The translations under genes were made by a program, and so were the position numbers. 64,000 bases of DNA from UBA6926 sp045562535 (GTDB lineage: Bacteria > Chloroflexota > Dehalococcoidia > UBA6926). The stretch is taken from contig JBJKVP010000003.1 in NCBI GenBank assembly GCA_045562535.1, forward strand, positions 321,774 to 385,773, in the 5' to 3' direction. The notes below the pieces were generated by a model. It was given only the letters and a program-made list of their open reading frames with translations, searched no databases and was not told the DNA's origin. Below, piece after piece: positions 35,592 through 45,231 of the stretch (position 1 is its first letter; each line of letters opens with the position of its first letter).

Positions 35592-36578
35592 CTAACGCCC
35601 TGACGGTCCATCTTTCGAATCTTTATCAAATCTTCGGCTTAACTGCGCGAGTTTATCACCACCAAACATACCTAACATGTTTTCACTTGCAGTTGGAACA
35701 TTATCCATGCTGTTATCACTCTTAACTTTTCCTGATAACCAATCAGATCGTGATTGATAAGCTTGCTCTAATAGATCCCTGAGATCGTCTCCTCCGTCTT
35801 CAACCGCTTTTCGAAACTCCTTTAACTGTATGTCAAAACTATCAAGCCATCTTAAAATCGAGTCGCGATTAGTTGAAAATATCGAATGATGCATATCAAC
35901 TGACCCGGAAGCTAAACGAGAGACGTCTCTAAAACTACCTGCAGCAAGCCGAGACATTTCTCGCCAACTTGGAGACTGAGTTGTAACATTAATAAGATTA
36001 ATCGATAACGCTATAGGGAGATGGCTTACTCCCGCTACTAAACTATCGTGCTCAACAGGATCGATAAAAAGTGGTTCTGCATTCAGAATATTAACTAAAC
36101 TAACGACAGCATCGATCGATTCAGGTCGAACATCAACTGTCGGGAATACGCCATAAGTTGCACCCTCAAATAGTCCTTCTTCAGCTCCTTCAATACCAGG
36201 GGTCTCGACTCCTGCCATGGGATGGCCTCCAATAAAATCGACGTTTTCGGGCAGTATTTCTTTAGCCCATTGCATAACTTGAATTTTCGTAGAAGAAGTA
36301 TCGGTAACAATAGTACCTTCTTCTAAACTTTCAGCTATTTCCTCAAAAACTTGTTTAACTGCTTCTACGGGCACACAGATAATTACAACAGAAGCTTCCT
36401 CTAAGGATTTAGGCAAACTATATGAAATTTTATCCACGGCCCCAATTTTTCTTGCTTTGCCTGCTGTTGTAGGTTCGATATCATGACCAATGATTTCAAC
36501 TCCTTTTAGTTTTGATCTAAGACCTAATCCAATAGAAGCACCAATTTGACCCAAACCTATTATCGCTATTTTATGCAT
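35592..36578 (-). CDS. tyrA: Prephenate dehydrogenase
   Basis: A 328-residue NAD-dependent dehydrogenase that converts prephenate to 4-hydroxyphenylpyruvate in tyrosine synthesis. The Rossmann motif IIGLGQIGASIGLGL is at the N-terminus. GGHPMAGVETPG carries the catalytic His, and HDSLVAGVSHLPIAL the second. The ATG at 36578 is used (a TTG at 36590 overlaps the GAGG Shine-Dalgarno). The C-terminal 40 residues are a hydrophilic tail without an ACT domain. Confidence 0.95.
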   Translation of the reverse strand: MHKIAIIGLGQIGASIGLGLRSKLKGVEIIGHDIEPTTAGKARKIGAVDKISYSLPKSLEEASVVIICVPVEAVKQVFEEIAESLEEGTIVTDTSSTKIQVMQWAKEILPENVDFIGGHPMAGVETPGIEGAEEGLFEGATYGVFPTVDVRPESIDAVVSLVNILNAEPLFIDPVEHDSLVAGVSHLPIALSINLINVTTQSPSWREMSRLAAGSFRDVSRLASGSVDMHHSIFSTNRDSILRWLDSFDIQLKEFRKAVEDGGDDLRDLLEQAYQSRSDWLSGKVKSDNSMDNVPTASENMLGMFGGDKLAQLSRRFDKDSKDGPSGR

Positions 36579-36611
36579 AACTGACCTCAATTCTATTACT
36601 CACAAACATTC

Positions 36612-37358
36612 TTATATAAGAGAATACCCAATTACTAATTGACTAAATAAATATACCGGTGGAAATACGATACGCCAAATCGTACTTATTCCAAAGAACA
36701 AATCAAGTCCAACTAAAGCCATTAAAACAAAAGGTCCGTACCTTTCGAGTACGAAAATTTTGGGCAAAAACTTTTTTGGTGAAACCCCAATAAGAATTTT
36801 TGAACCATCTAATGGAGCAAGCGGAATTAAGTTAAAAACACCTAAAACGATATTATAAATGATACTAAAAGACAAAAAGGATCCTACCCATACGAACGGG
36901 TTTGCAATGTTGGTATATATGAATTGAGGGTCTAAAGCATAACCGAACGGCAATATCGGTACAGAGAAAAAACGTGCAGATAACCCGAGCAACAACGCAA
37001 ATACGAAATTGGAAGCTGGGCCAGCAATAGAAACAAATGCTAGCTGCCTAAACGAGTTGTTTAGAGCAACAATGTCAACCGGGACAGGCTTACCCCAACC
37101 AAAACCTACAAAAAGAAACATCAAGCTACCAACAGGATCTAAATGTTTTATGGGATTCAGTGAAAGTCGGCCAGAGATTTTTGCCGTTCTATCCCCTAAT
37201 TTATATGCGATATAAGCATGCCCGAATTCATGTACAGACAACGCACATAGCAAAGCAGTGCTAAAAGTAATCAGCATAACTGGCAACGTCAAGAATGTTT
37301 GTAAAGAAGCATCCCTAGAAACTATTTGGTAAAATAATAATGCCAATTTCTTCTCCAA
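36612..37358 (-). CDS. M50 (site-2 protease family) membrane metallopeptidase
   Basis: A roughly 248-residue zinc metalloprotease with about six helices. The first membrane segment holds SVHEFGHAYIAYKLGD with the HExxH zinc motif, followed by LSLNPIKHLDPVGS and a later NLIPLAPLDGSKI with the third ligand Asp. These are the short rhomboid-like M50B proteins. The exact start is uncertain: a TTG at 37358 is used, with another TTG four codons in that better fits GGAGAAG. Confidence 0.9.
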   Translation of the reverse strand: MEKKLALLFYQIVSRDASLQTFLTLPVMLITFSTALLCALSVHEFGHAYIAYKLGDRTAKISGRLSLNPIKHLDPVGSLMFLFVGFGWGKPVPVDIVALNNSFRQLAFVSIAGPASNFVFALLLGLSARFFSVPILPFGYALDPQFIYTNIANPFVWVGSFLSFSIIYNIVLGVFNLIPLAPLDGSKILIGVSPKKFLPKIFVLERYGPFVLMALVGLDLFFGISTIWRIVFPPVYLFSQLVIGYSLI

Positions 37359-37419
37359 TGATTATTGGATTGTTAACACCTAGATAAGGAAGTAGCCCAG
37401 ACTTTCTGCCTTCTATTAA

Positions 37420-39744
37420 TTAACTATTTTCACAATCAAAAACAATTTGACGTGTTTTATTAATAACATCAGGGGATACACTTACTGACGTAATACCCCA
37501 TTCAACTAACTTAGCAGTAAGATCTGGGAAAAAGCTTGGGGCTTGCCCACATATAGAACAAGTAATTCCTCTTTTTTTTGCTGTGGTAACTATTTGCTCC
37601 AAAGAATGCATCACAGCTTCGTTCCTCTCATCAAAATCTTGAACCAAAGTTGCGCTATCTCTGTCAACACCAAGAACCAATTGGGTAAGATCATTAGAGC
37701 CTATAGAAACCCCATCTATGCCAACATCTATAAACTTGTCCAAAAGCAAGACATTAGACGGAACTTCAGCCATCATCCATAGTTTGAACCCATCTTCGCC
37801 TCTTTTAAGTCCATATTGCTCCAGTAACGACTTTGTATGGACTAATTCATCGACTGTGCGTACAAAAGGAATCATAACTTGTAAGTTCTTATATTTTTCC
37901 CTGACCTGCTTGACCGCCTCTATCTCTATAGCGAATAAGTCAGGCTCTTTAATATATCTTGCTGCACCACGATACCCGATCATCGGGTTCTCTTCCTCAG
38001 GCTCAAATCTATCCCCACCTCTAAGATTCCTATATTCATTAGTTTTAAAATCTGTTGCTCGGTAAATAACTGGTCTGGGATCGAATGCTGATGCAAAAGA
38101 AGTTAACCCTTCGGCTAATTTCTCCGTAAATTCCGAGCCTCGACCTTCTTCAAGCATTAATCTCGGATGCTCTCCAATCCTGGCCACAATAAACTCAGCT
38201 CGTAATAGACCAATACCATCTACATTGCGCTCAGCAACAACTTCAGCAAGATCTGGCTCGGCTAAATTAACATAAATATTAGTTCTCGTTTTCAAATTAG
38301 ATGCATCTGAGTATTCGTCTACCTGAGCAGAAGCATCTGGAACTGCTCCTTTGTAAACTCTTCCCGACGCGCCATCGACTGTTACTATTTCGCCACTGGC
38401 CAGTTGCTCGGTAGCTATCCCCGTCCCAACTACACAGGGAATTCCTAACTCTCTAGATATAATCGCTGCGTGTGCAGTACGCCCTCCTTGATCAGTTACT
38501 ATTGCAGAAGCTCTCTTCATTGCAGGAACAAAATCAGGAGTAGTCATTTCCGTAACTAGAACATCTCCTTGATGAATACGGTCTAGATTGCCTATATCAG
38601 CATTCTCAATAATCACTACACGACCGGAAGCCGCTCCAGGACTTGCTGGAGCACCCGACAAAAGGAGTGGGTACTCGTCCTCGTCAACTTCTAAGCCTGC
38701 GGTCCTACCATTATTTTCAGTTAAAGTAGTTATCGGCCGTGTCTGAATTATATAAAATTCTCCCCCTTGGTATGCCCATTCAATATCCTGTGGGTTCTTA
38801 TAGGCTTCCTCAAGATCAAGCCCCAGTTTCACTATGGATTGGATTTGACTATCATCTAATTTATTTAAATTCGCCTGCCCGTCTGAAATTTCCACTCTTT
38901 TATTTAAATCATCACGGTTAGTAGAATCTACGTTGCGCACAAGCATCCAGGTTTGAGGAACATGTTGACGATTTGTAACACTTAATGACGCTTTATCAAT
39001 CATGTAGGTATCAGGTGTTATTTCACCGGAAACAATTCCTTCTCCAAGTCCATATATGGCTTCTACCAATACTTTCCCTCTATCACTGGTTGTGGGTTCC
39101 GCCGTAAACATCACTCCAGAGATTTCCGACTGGACCATCCGTTGAACCGGCACAGCTATTCCAACTGAAAGCTGATCAAAATTTTGCTCTTCTCTATAAA
39201 AAATAGCTCGAGCCTCAAAAAGACTAGCCCAACAACCTTTGACGGCATCAATAACTTGTGCAATTCCATCTACATTAAGATACGTACTTTGTTGGCCTGC
39301 AAAGGAAGCATCAGGCAAATCTTCAGCAGTAGCTGAAGATCTTACAGCTACTAGGCCTTCCCCCATAGATTTATATGCTTCGGCAATTTTTATTTCAACA
39401 TCTTTAGATAACGGGGCTGACACGATCAAATTCTGAATTTCACCCGCTTTAGTCATCAGCGATTTAGAATCATTTACATCCAAATCAGTAAGTAGCGCCT
39501 TAATTCTATCTTCCAAATTCGAGTCAGTTAAGAATTTTCTGTATGTGGATACGGTAATTACGAACCCTGGAGGAACCGGAGCCCCATTCTGGGTCATTTC
39601 ACCTAGATTCGCACCTTTTCCCCCAGCTATATCTATATCTTTGGCATATAAGTCTTTAAACCAAAGAATTTCCGAATTTTGTTTATCAAAATCGTTTTGG
39701 GATTCGTTTTCCGTGCTTCTAGTCGTATCCGACTTCTTAGCCAT
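37420..39744 (-). CDS. ppsA: Phosphoenolpyruvate synthase
   Basis: A 774-residue enzyme that makes PEP from pyruvate and ATP for gluconeogenesis. The N-terminal ATP-grasp region contains GGKGANLGEM and AVRSSATAEDLPDASFAGQ. The swivelling domain holds the phospho-accepting His in GGRTAHAAIISRELGIP, and the C-terminal TIM barrel has IGSNDLTQL and a CxxC (CSICGQAP). The ATG at 39744 with GGAGG upstream is chosen over a GTG at 39750. It fits a cell growing on acyl-CoA-derived carbon. Confidence 0.95.
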   Translation of the reverse strand: MAKKSDTTRSTENESQNDFDKQNSEILWFKDLYAKDIDIAGGKGANLGEMTQNGAPVPPGFVITVSTYRKFLTDSNLEDRIKALLTDLDVNDSKSLMTKAGEIQNLIVSAPLSKDVEIKIAEAYKSMGEGLVAVRSSATAEDLPDASFAGQQSTYLNVDGIAQVIDAVKGCWASLFEARAIFYREEQNFDQLSVGIAVPVQRMVQSEISGVMFTAEPTTSDRGKVLVEAIYGLGEGIVSGEITPDTYMIDKASLSVTNRQHVPQTWMLVRNVDSTNRDDLNKRVEISDGQANLNKLDDSQIQSIVKLGLDLEEAYKNPQDIEWAYQGGEFYIIQTRPITTLTENNGRTAGLEVDEDEYPLLLSGAPASPGAASGRVVIIENADIGNLDRIHQGDVLVTEMTTPDFVPAMKRASAIVTDQGGRTAHAAIISRELGIPCVVGTGIATEQLASGEIVTVDGASGRVYKGAVPDASAQVDEYSDASNLKTRTNIYVNLAEPDLAEVVAERNVDGIGLLRAEFIVARIGEHPRLMLEEGRGSEFTEKLAEGLTSFASAFDPRPVIYRATDFKTNEYRNLRGGDRFEPEEENPMIGYRGAARYIKEPDLFAIEIEAVKQVREKYKNLQVMIPFVRTVDELVHTKSLLEQYGLKRGEDGFKLWMMAEVPSNVLLLDKFIDVGIDGVSIGSNDLTQLVLGVDRDSATLVQDFDERNEAVMHSLEQIVTTAKKRGITCSICGQAPSFFPDLTAKLVEWGITSVSVSPDVINKTRQIVFDCENS

Positions 39745-39912
39745 CCACACTCCTCCGTTTCTTAACGACCACTACAAGTGGATCGAAAAGTATATTAGCC
39801 CCCAGGCCAGCAAAAGGATTATACCATTCAAATAGCCCTATGTAGGGATATTAGAGTGCTATTCAAGGCCTATTTGAAATATAAAGCACCAGTAGTTTTA
39901 GCAAATGCCAAA

Positions 39913-40560
39913 CTAATCTGGCTCATAATAAACGCCTTGCATAGACTCAGGCAATAATTTAGCTATTGAATTCATAATTTCTTCTGTTAAATCTTTAGGT
40001 TCTAAATTTCTTTCCCCAATCATAATTGGACTGCCAAAAATAACAGTCAGTGGGTGCCTTTTAAATAGAGACGCTAGATTAATTTTATATTTATTCGATC
40101 CTATAATTGCAACGGGTTGCACTATCGTGTTTGATTCAATAGCCAAAAACGCTGCTCCAGGTTGTCCACTTAGCAGAGCACCCTTTAGGCTGCGTGTTCC
40201 TTCCGGGAAAATACCTATAGCGAAACCAGTATTCAGGTATTGGAGCGCACTATCTAAAGAACTTTTTGCTACTTTCCCTCTATCTATAAAAATAGTTCCG
40301 TAGGCGTTAAACCCAGCTTCTACCCACCTTGGGGCATGTTCAAGAATTTCTTTTTTTGCCAGAAAAACGATTTGTCTAGGATAAACTGCTGTAAGAACTG
40401 CAGGGTCTATATTATCCATGTGATTAGATACAACTAAGATACGGCCATCCGCAGGTATATTCTCAACTCCTTTAACTGAAATTCGAAAAAATAGTTTAAC
40501 CAAACCTCGAACTATTGGGATAAAATATTTATAGGATCGGGTTTGGGGAGTCATTTGCAT
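39913..40560 (-). CDS. plsC: 1-acyl-sn-glycerol-3-phosphate acyltransferase
   Basis: A 215-residue PlsC-type acyltransferase that adds the second acyl chain in phosphatidic acid synthesis. The catalytic HxxxxD motif is NHMDNIDP, and the second motif is FPEGTRSLKG. VQPVAIIGS is the third conserved block. It has a hydrophobic N-terminus that could anchor it to the membrane. Two ATG codons (40560, 40554) are possible. It is a single gene divergent from metG. Confidence 0.93.
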   Translation of the reverse strand: MQMTPQTRSYKYFIPIVRGLVKLFFRISVKGVENIPADGRILVVSNHMDNIDPAVLTAVYPRQIVFLAKKEILEHAPRWVEAGFNAYGTIFIDRGKVAKSSLDSALQYLNTGFAIGIFPEGTRSLKGALLSGQPGAAFLAIESNTIVQPVAIIGSNKYKINLASLFKRHPLTVIFGSPIMIGERNLEPKDLTEEIMNSIAKLLPESMQGVYYEPD

Positions 40561-40668
40561 TTCACTTTAATATAATATATCTGTAATCACTGGTAAGTGA
40601 TACTACTAGAATACAAGGTATTTTTAACAAAACATAGTAACAACTTAAGATAGAATGGTAATAATAAT

Positions 40669-42342
40669 ATGACTGAACACATACTAGTCGCGGTAGCTTG
40701 GCCGTACGCAAACGGGCCATTACATCTCGGGCACATTGCAGGAGCCTATTTACCCGCTGACATTTTTGCTAGATATAATCGAATAATCGGTAACAAAGTT
40801 CTTATGGTATCTGGTAGTGACAGCCATGGCACTCCGATCACAATAAGAGCAGATGCCGAAAATACCACACCCGAAAAAATATTTTCACGTTACCATAAAG
40901 ATTTCCAAGAATCTTGGAAGGGTTTAAATATATCGTGGGATTTATTTACAACTACCGATACTGAAAACCATCACGAAATTTCCCAACGTTTCTTTACAAA
41001 GTTTTTGAACAACGACTTACTGTACGAAGCTACAGCAAGCCTTCCTTACAGCGTCAAAGAAAAACGATACCTTCCTGACCGCTACATTGTAGGAACCTGT
41101 CCAAATTGCGAGTCGGAAAATGCAAGAGGAGATCAATGCGAAGAATGTGGTAGAACGCTCGATCCACAGGATTTAATTAACCCAAGATCTACAACAGACG
41201 GTTCTGTACCGGAATTCCGCGAACGTTCCCACTTTATGTTTCGGTTATCAAAATTTGAAAATGATCTTAAGGCATGGCTAAAAGATAAGGAATTCTGGAG
41301 ACCAAACGTCCTGAACCAAACAGCTGGATTATTAGAACAAGGTTTAAAAGATAGAGCAATTACAAGAGATCTTTCTTGGGGGATTAAGGTACCTGTCGAT
41401 GGTTGGGAAGATCGCCGAATCTATGTTTGGTTTGAAGCGGTAATAGGCTATTTATCTGCCTCAATCGAATGGGCAACAGAAATTGCTAAAGAACCCGATA
41501 AATGGAAGAATTGGTGGAATAAAGATTCTAAAAGTTACTATTTTATAGGTAAAGATAACATCCCTTTCCATACAATAATCTGGCCCGCAATGTTGATGGG
41601 CTATGAAGAGGAATTGCCTCTTCCACATAACGTTCCTTCCAACGAATTCCTAAACCTAGAATCCGGGCAATTTTCCACCAGCAGAAATTGGGCCGTTTGG
41701 GTAACAGATTACCTATCTCGTTATGAAGCAGATCCATTACGATACGTGCTATCCGCTACTATGCCTGAAACATCTGATTCTGAATTCACTTGGAAAGACT
41801 TCGTGAGAAGAAACAATAATGAGTTAGTGGGAACGTACGGAAATCTAGTGCATCGTACGCTAACGTTTCTTCAAAACAATTTTGACGGCGTAGTACCAGA
41901 GGTCAAAGTAAAAGAGTCCAGCAACAAATTAATAGAGGAAGCAAATAAAGCGTTATTAACATCTGGTCAATATTTAAGTTCCTGCGATTTCAGAGCCAGC
42001 CTAAGAACAGCGATGGATTTATGCCAGCAAGGAAACAAATTTCTTGACGAACGAGAACCCTGGAAAGCAATCAAAGAAGACAGAAACCATGCTGCGGAAA
42101 CAATGTTTACAATGCTAACTATCATTTCAGCGCTCAAAACACTCTTTTACCCATTTTTACCAGAAAGCTCACAGAATCTACATAGCTACCTGGGGGGAAC
42201 AGACTTGCTCGAATCAAATGGATGGGAAATTAAAAACCCAGTAGCAGGAGATAAACTTCCTAAACCCAAGCCCCTTTTCAAGAAACTTGATGAAGAACAA
42301 GTCATATCGGATGAAACACAACGGATGAACAAAGATAATTAA
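40669..42342 (+). CDS. metG: Methionine--tRNA ligase
   Basis: A 557-residue class I synthetase. The signature PYANGPLHLGHIAG (HIGH = HLGH) is near the start. The zinc-binding knob CPNC...CEEC is present. The KMSKS equivalent is FSTSRNWAVWV, as in the archaeal-like MetRS subgroup. There is no C-terminal tRNA-binding EMAP domain, so it is the short form. It is followed closely by the prenyl synthase gene. Confidence 0.96.
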   Translation: MTEHILVAVAWPYANGPLHLGHIAGAYLPADIFARYNRIIGNKVLMVSGSDSHGTPITIRADAENTTPEKIFSRYHKDFQESWKGLNISWDLFTTTDTENHHEISQRFFTKFLNNDLLYEATASLPYSVKEKRYLPDRYIVGTCPNCESENARGDQCEECGRTLDPQDLINPRSTTDGSVPEFRERSHFMFRLSKFENDLKAWLKDKEFWRPNVLNQTAGLLEQGLKDRAITRDLSWGIKVPVDGWEDRRIYVWFEAVIGYLSASIEWATEIAKEPDKWKNWWNKDSKSYYFIGKDNIPFHTIIWPAMLMGYEEELPLPHNVPSNEFLNLESGQFSTSRNWAVWVTDYLSRYEADPLRYVLSATMPETSDSEFTWKDFVRRNNNELVGTYGNLVHRTLTFLQNNFDGVVPEVKVKESSNKLIEEANKALLTSGQYLSSCDFRASLRTAMDLCQQGNKFLDEREPWKAIKEDRNHAAETMFTMLTIISALKTLFYPFLPESSQNLHSYLGGTDLLESNGWEIKNPVAGDKLPKPKPLFKKLDEEQVISDETQRMNKDN

Positions 42343-42371
42343 TAAACGGAAAAACTTGGGAGAAATATAAT

Positions 42372-43349
42372 TTGAATGGTCAATTTTCTTTTTTGGATCC
42401 AGTTCAAAAAGAACTAGAAGAAGTTGAATTAGCATTTAAAAGGTCGGGGTATTCTAACGACCTTTGGGTTAATCAATTACTTGAAACCGTATTGAATAGC
42501 GGCGGGAAAAGAACACGCCCAGCCATTACTTTACTCGCAGGTAAAATGTTCGACTATTCAGAGAATTTACATGTACCGATGGCGGTGGCAACAGAACTAT
42601 TACATACTGCCTCATTAGTTCACGACGACACCGTAGACAAGGCAACTTTGCGGAGAAATACTGCGACGATCAATGCGACTTACGGTGATAATGTAGCAAT
42701 CCTTTTAGGTGATTATATTTTTGCAACAGCTGCAGAGACGGTATGTTTAACCGAAAATGTTAAAGTCATTCAAATTTTTTCCAAAACATTAAGGTTACTT
42801 GCCGATGGAGAACTTAGAGAGATTGACCAATCTTTTGAACCGTCAGCTGGGCTTTCAGGCTACTGGGGACGTATTGAGAGAAAAACTGCATCATTGTTTG
42901 CTACATCAGCAGAATGTGGAGCAATTCTAGGTAAAGCTTCACAGAATCAAATAGATAATCTGAAACAATATGGCACCAATATCGGAACGGCTTTTCAAAT
43001 TATCGATGATATTTTAGACGTTGACATTGAGGGGAGTGACTTAGGTAAACCTCTGGGGCAAGACCTTAGACAAGGGATACTAACTCTTCCGATATTACTC
43101 TATTTGGATTCGAAACCGGAAGAGGAAGACGAAATACGTCAACTCAAATATTTATCTCCAGAAGCAAAAGCATCCACCATCGAAAATATTCTTTCAAAAG
43201 TAAGAAACCACGGAGCAATTGAAAAAGCGTACATAATCGCTGAAAGCTATGCAAAAAAAGGGATCCAAGCTATCGAAACATCCCCGAAAGGACCAGCTCG
43301 TGATTCACTACAAGACATAGCTCAATTCGTTATAGAAAGAAAAATGTAA
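42372..43349 (+). CDS. Polyprenyl (trans-isoprenyl) diphosphate synthase
   Basis: A 325-residue all-trans prenyl diphosphate synthase. The first Asp-rich region reads LVHDDTVDKATLRR and the second IIDDILDVDIEG. GGKRTRPAITLLAG near the N-terminus holds the IPP-binding Lys and Arg residues. It makes the side chain of a quinone or carrier lipid (C30-C50); the chain length cannot be judged reliably. The start is TTG with GGGAGAAA upstream, 29 bp after metG. Confidence 0.94.
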   Translation: MNGQFSFLDPVQKELEEVELAFKRSGYSNDLWVNQLLETVLNSGGKRTRPAITLLAGKMFDYSENLHVPMAVATELLHTASLVHDDTVDKATLRRNTATINATYGDNVAILLGDYIFATAAETVCLTENVKVIQIFSKTLRLLADGELREIDQSFEPSAGLSGYWGRIERKTASLFATSAECGAILGKASQNQIDNLKQYGTNIGTAFQIIDDILDVDIEGSDLGKPLGQDLRQGILTLPILLYLDSKPEEEDEIRQLKYLSPEAKASTIENILSKVRNHGAIEKAYIIAESYAKKGIQAIETSPKGPARDSLQDIAQFVIERKM

Positions 43350-43374
43350 AGCCGAAAACTATTCAATTTTACGT

Positions 43375-44046
43375 TTATTTATTTCCTTCAATAAGCACAG
43401 TGAACTCGCCCCTAGGTTTAGTAAAGTGTGCGATGGCATCGGACACCAAACCTCTATAAATCTCCTCATAGAATTTTGTCATTTCTCTGCCAATAACAAG
43501 CTTTCTATCGCCAAGAATCTCCTGAATAATATTCAAACTATCTACAATTCGGTGAGGTGACTCATAAAATATAATAGGGCTCCGGTTCTCCAGTATTTCT
43601 GTAAACATTTTACGTCTTTCATTTTTTTTTCTAGGTAAAAACCCGAGGAATATAAATTTATCTGCTGGAACTCCAGCTACCGAAACAATAGATGCTACAG
43701 CATTAGGCCCAGGGACAGGCGTCACAACATTTCCAGATTGAACTACAGCTTCTACAAGAGCAGATCCAGGATCATGAAAAGCTGGGGTTCCAGCTTCTGA
43801 AACAATAGCTACATCATTAGATTCAAGTTCCAGCAAAATACGATCAATCCGCTTGGAATGATTCCATTCTAAGTAACTCATGGTTTTGGTTTTTATTTCG
43901 TACCGATTCAGCAAGATACTAGTTTTTCTTGTATCCTCGCACAGAATAAGTGCTACCTCTGACAAGATTCGAACACCTCGGTAAGAAAAATCCTCCAGAT
44001 TACCTATCGGGGTGGCTACGACATACAAAGTTCCCACATTTAACAC
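43375..44046 (-). CDS. rsmI: 16S rRNA (cytidine-1402-2'-O)-methyltransferase
   Basis: A 223-residue tetrapyrrole-methylase-fold enzyme. It methylates C1402 of 16S rRNA with SAM. The N-terminus has YVVATPIGNLEDFSYR, then ILCEDTRKTSILL, the SAM loop VSEAGTPAFHDPGS and VPGPNAVASIV. The C-terminal domain is the short form without an extension. The start is GTG with a weak Shine-Dalgarno. Confidence 0.95.
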   Translation of the reverse strand: MLNVGTLYVVATPIGNLEDFSYRGVRILSEVALILCEDTRKTSILLNRYEIKTKTMSYLEWNHSKRIDRILLELESNDVAIVSEAGTPAFHDPGSALVEAVVQSGNVVTPVPGPNAVASIVSVAGVPADKFIFLGFLPRKKNERRKMFTEILENRSPIIFYESPHRIVDSLNIIQEILGDRKLVIGREMTKFYEEIYRGLVSDAIAHFTKPRGEFTVLIEGNK

Positions 44047-44200
44047 CTTACTAATTCATTTCTCAAACAAACATACTTACAAGCAACATCAAATCCGCCT
44101 CTAAAGTGGATTGTTCGGTTGACGCCTTATACTACGATTTCTATAATTATCTCACTAATATATTTAAATATAACCCTACGTACGGAGGATATGACTAGCG

Positions 44201-44317
44201 ATGGCAAACCAAATGGGAAAAAGATACAGCTGTGGTACATGCGAAGCTGAGGTAGTAGTTACCAAAGCGGGCGATGGTGAACTCCAATGTCACGACCAAT
44301 CAATGACCGTGAAATAA
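44201..44317 (+). CDS. 38-residue desulforedoxin-like protein, Cys-His variant
   Basis: A tiny protein with RYSCGTCEAEVVVTKAGDG and then LQCHDQSM. This is the desulforedoxin (Dx) fold pattern C-x2-C ... C-C, in which the final Cys pair is replaced by Cys-His. Dx proteins hold one Fe or Zn. A GGAGG sits 12 bases upstream, a long spacing for the ATG, though a second ATG (Met5) is in frame. It forms a tandem pair with the next gene, with which it shares its pattern (KRY-C-x2-C ... T-K). Confidence 0.75.
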   Translation: MANQMGKRYSCGTCEAEVVVTKAGDGELQCHDQSMTVK

Positions 44318-44336
44318 TATAAGGGGAGATTAACAA

Positions 44337-44480
44337 ATGGCAATTGAACTCGGAAAACGTTACGAATGCGCCTCGTGTGGCACTCAAGCTCTAGCAACCA
44401 AAGCTACAGATGGTACTTTGGTTTGCTGTGATAACGATATGGAACTGCAAGGACAAAGAAGAGTTCCTTCCGCGGATTAA
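44337..44480 (+). CDS. 47-residue desulforedoxin-like protein
   Basis: A tiny protein with KRYECASCGTQALATKATDG and LVCCDNDMEL, the canonical desulforedoxin arrangement C-x2-C ... C-C for tetrahedral Fe(Cys)4 or Zn(Cys)4. GGGGAGA lies 10 bases before the ATG. Dx domains are found at the N-terminus of desulfoferrodoxin superoxide reductases, and stand-alone as small electron carriers; here the catalytic domain is absent. A strong inverted repeat follows. Confidence 0.8.
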   Translation: MAIELGKRYECASCGTQALATKATDGTLVCCDNDMELQGQRRVPSAD

Positions 44481-44506
44481 CAAACCTTATTTCGACTCTT
44501 ATATAA

Positions 44507-44552
44507 ATAAATAAGTGTTCTGGAGCAAAAGTTCCTTAGAATACTTATTTAT
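44507..44552. terminator. Long inverted repeat, likely bidirectional terminator
   Basis: ATAAATAAGTGTTCT (44507-44521) pairs with AGAATACTTATTTAT (44538-44552) over 15 bp with one G-U pair. The 16-base loop contains a further GGA/TCC. It separates the desulforedoxin-like pair (+) from lexA (-) and overlaps the last codons of lexA. Confidence 0.7.
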
Positions 44553-45171
44553 ACTTTCGCAATACACCTACTACTCTTCCTTTTATCTGTACATTTTGTG
44601 CATCCACAAAAATTGGACTCATGGATGAGTTTTCAGGTTGCAGCCTAACCTTGTCCCCTTCAGGGAAAAACCTTTTCAAAGTTGTCTCTTCCTCTTGGAT
44701 TAACCAAGCAGCAACCATATCACCCGTTTCTGCATGCTCTTGAGACCTAATAACAACATAGTCTCCGTCTTTAATAAGAGCATCTATCATTGAATCCCCT
44801 TTTACGTGCAAAGCAAATACAGGAGTTTGAGAATCCACAAAACTTGGATCTACTTCAATAGAATTATCTTCTAAGGTGGTTTGATCTTGAGGAAAGACAG
44901 GTAAAGGCTGCCCTGCAGATACGGAACCAAGTAAAGGAATTCGGGCACCATTAGAGCGGTGGCCAATTAACTCAATCCCTCTAGAAATTTCCTTAGACCG
45001 CTTGAGATACCCCATCTTGCTCAGAGCCTCTAGATTATAATCGACTACACTTGTAGAACTAATGGAGCATCCTTCCTGAATATCTCTAACACTAGGAGGA
45101 TAACCTTTGCCATCTAGGAATTCTCCTATGAATTCTAAGATGTCTTGCTGCCTTTGACGCAAATTTGCCAT
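44545..45171 (-). CDS. lexA: LexA SOS repressor
   Basis: A 208-residue repressor and self-cleaving protease. The N-terminal winged helix (1-70) starts MANLRQRQQDILEFI, with recognition region SVRDIQEGCSISSTSVVDYNLEAL. The probable cleavage site is Ala-Gly in GSVSAGQP. The catalytic Ser lies in VKGDSMIDA and the Lys in TTLKRF. A matching LexA box lies 49 bp upstream of the start, so it is self-regulated. GAGGAG precedes the ATG. Confidence 0.96.
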   Translation of the reverse strand: MANLRQRQQDILEFIGEFLDGKGYPPSVRDIQEGCSISSTSVVDYNLEALSKMGYLKRSKEISRGIELIGHRSNGARIPLLGSVSAGQPLPVFPQDQTTLEDNSIEVDPSFVDSQTPVFALHVKGDSMIDALIKDGDYVVIRSQEHAETGDMVAAWLIQEEETTLKRFFPEGDKVRLQPENSSMSPIFVDAQNVQIKGRVVGVLRKYK

Positions 45172-45219
45172 TTTATACTCCTCATGGATTCTAGTTCACC
45201 ATTGCACAAATATATTACC

Positions 45220-45231
45220 GAACTCATGTTC
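45220..45231. promoter_or_regulatory. LexA box (SOS operator) upstream of lexA
   Basis: GAACTCATGTTC matches the GAAC-N4-GTTC consensus used by LexA of Bacillus and other Gram-positive bacteria. It lies 49 bp upstream of the lexA start codon in an AT-rich promoter-like region, which suits auto-repression. Confidence 0.8.
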
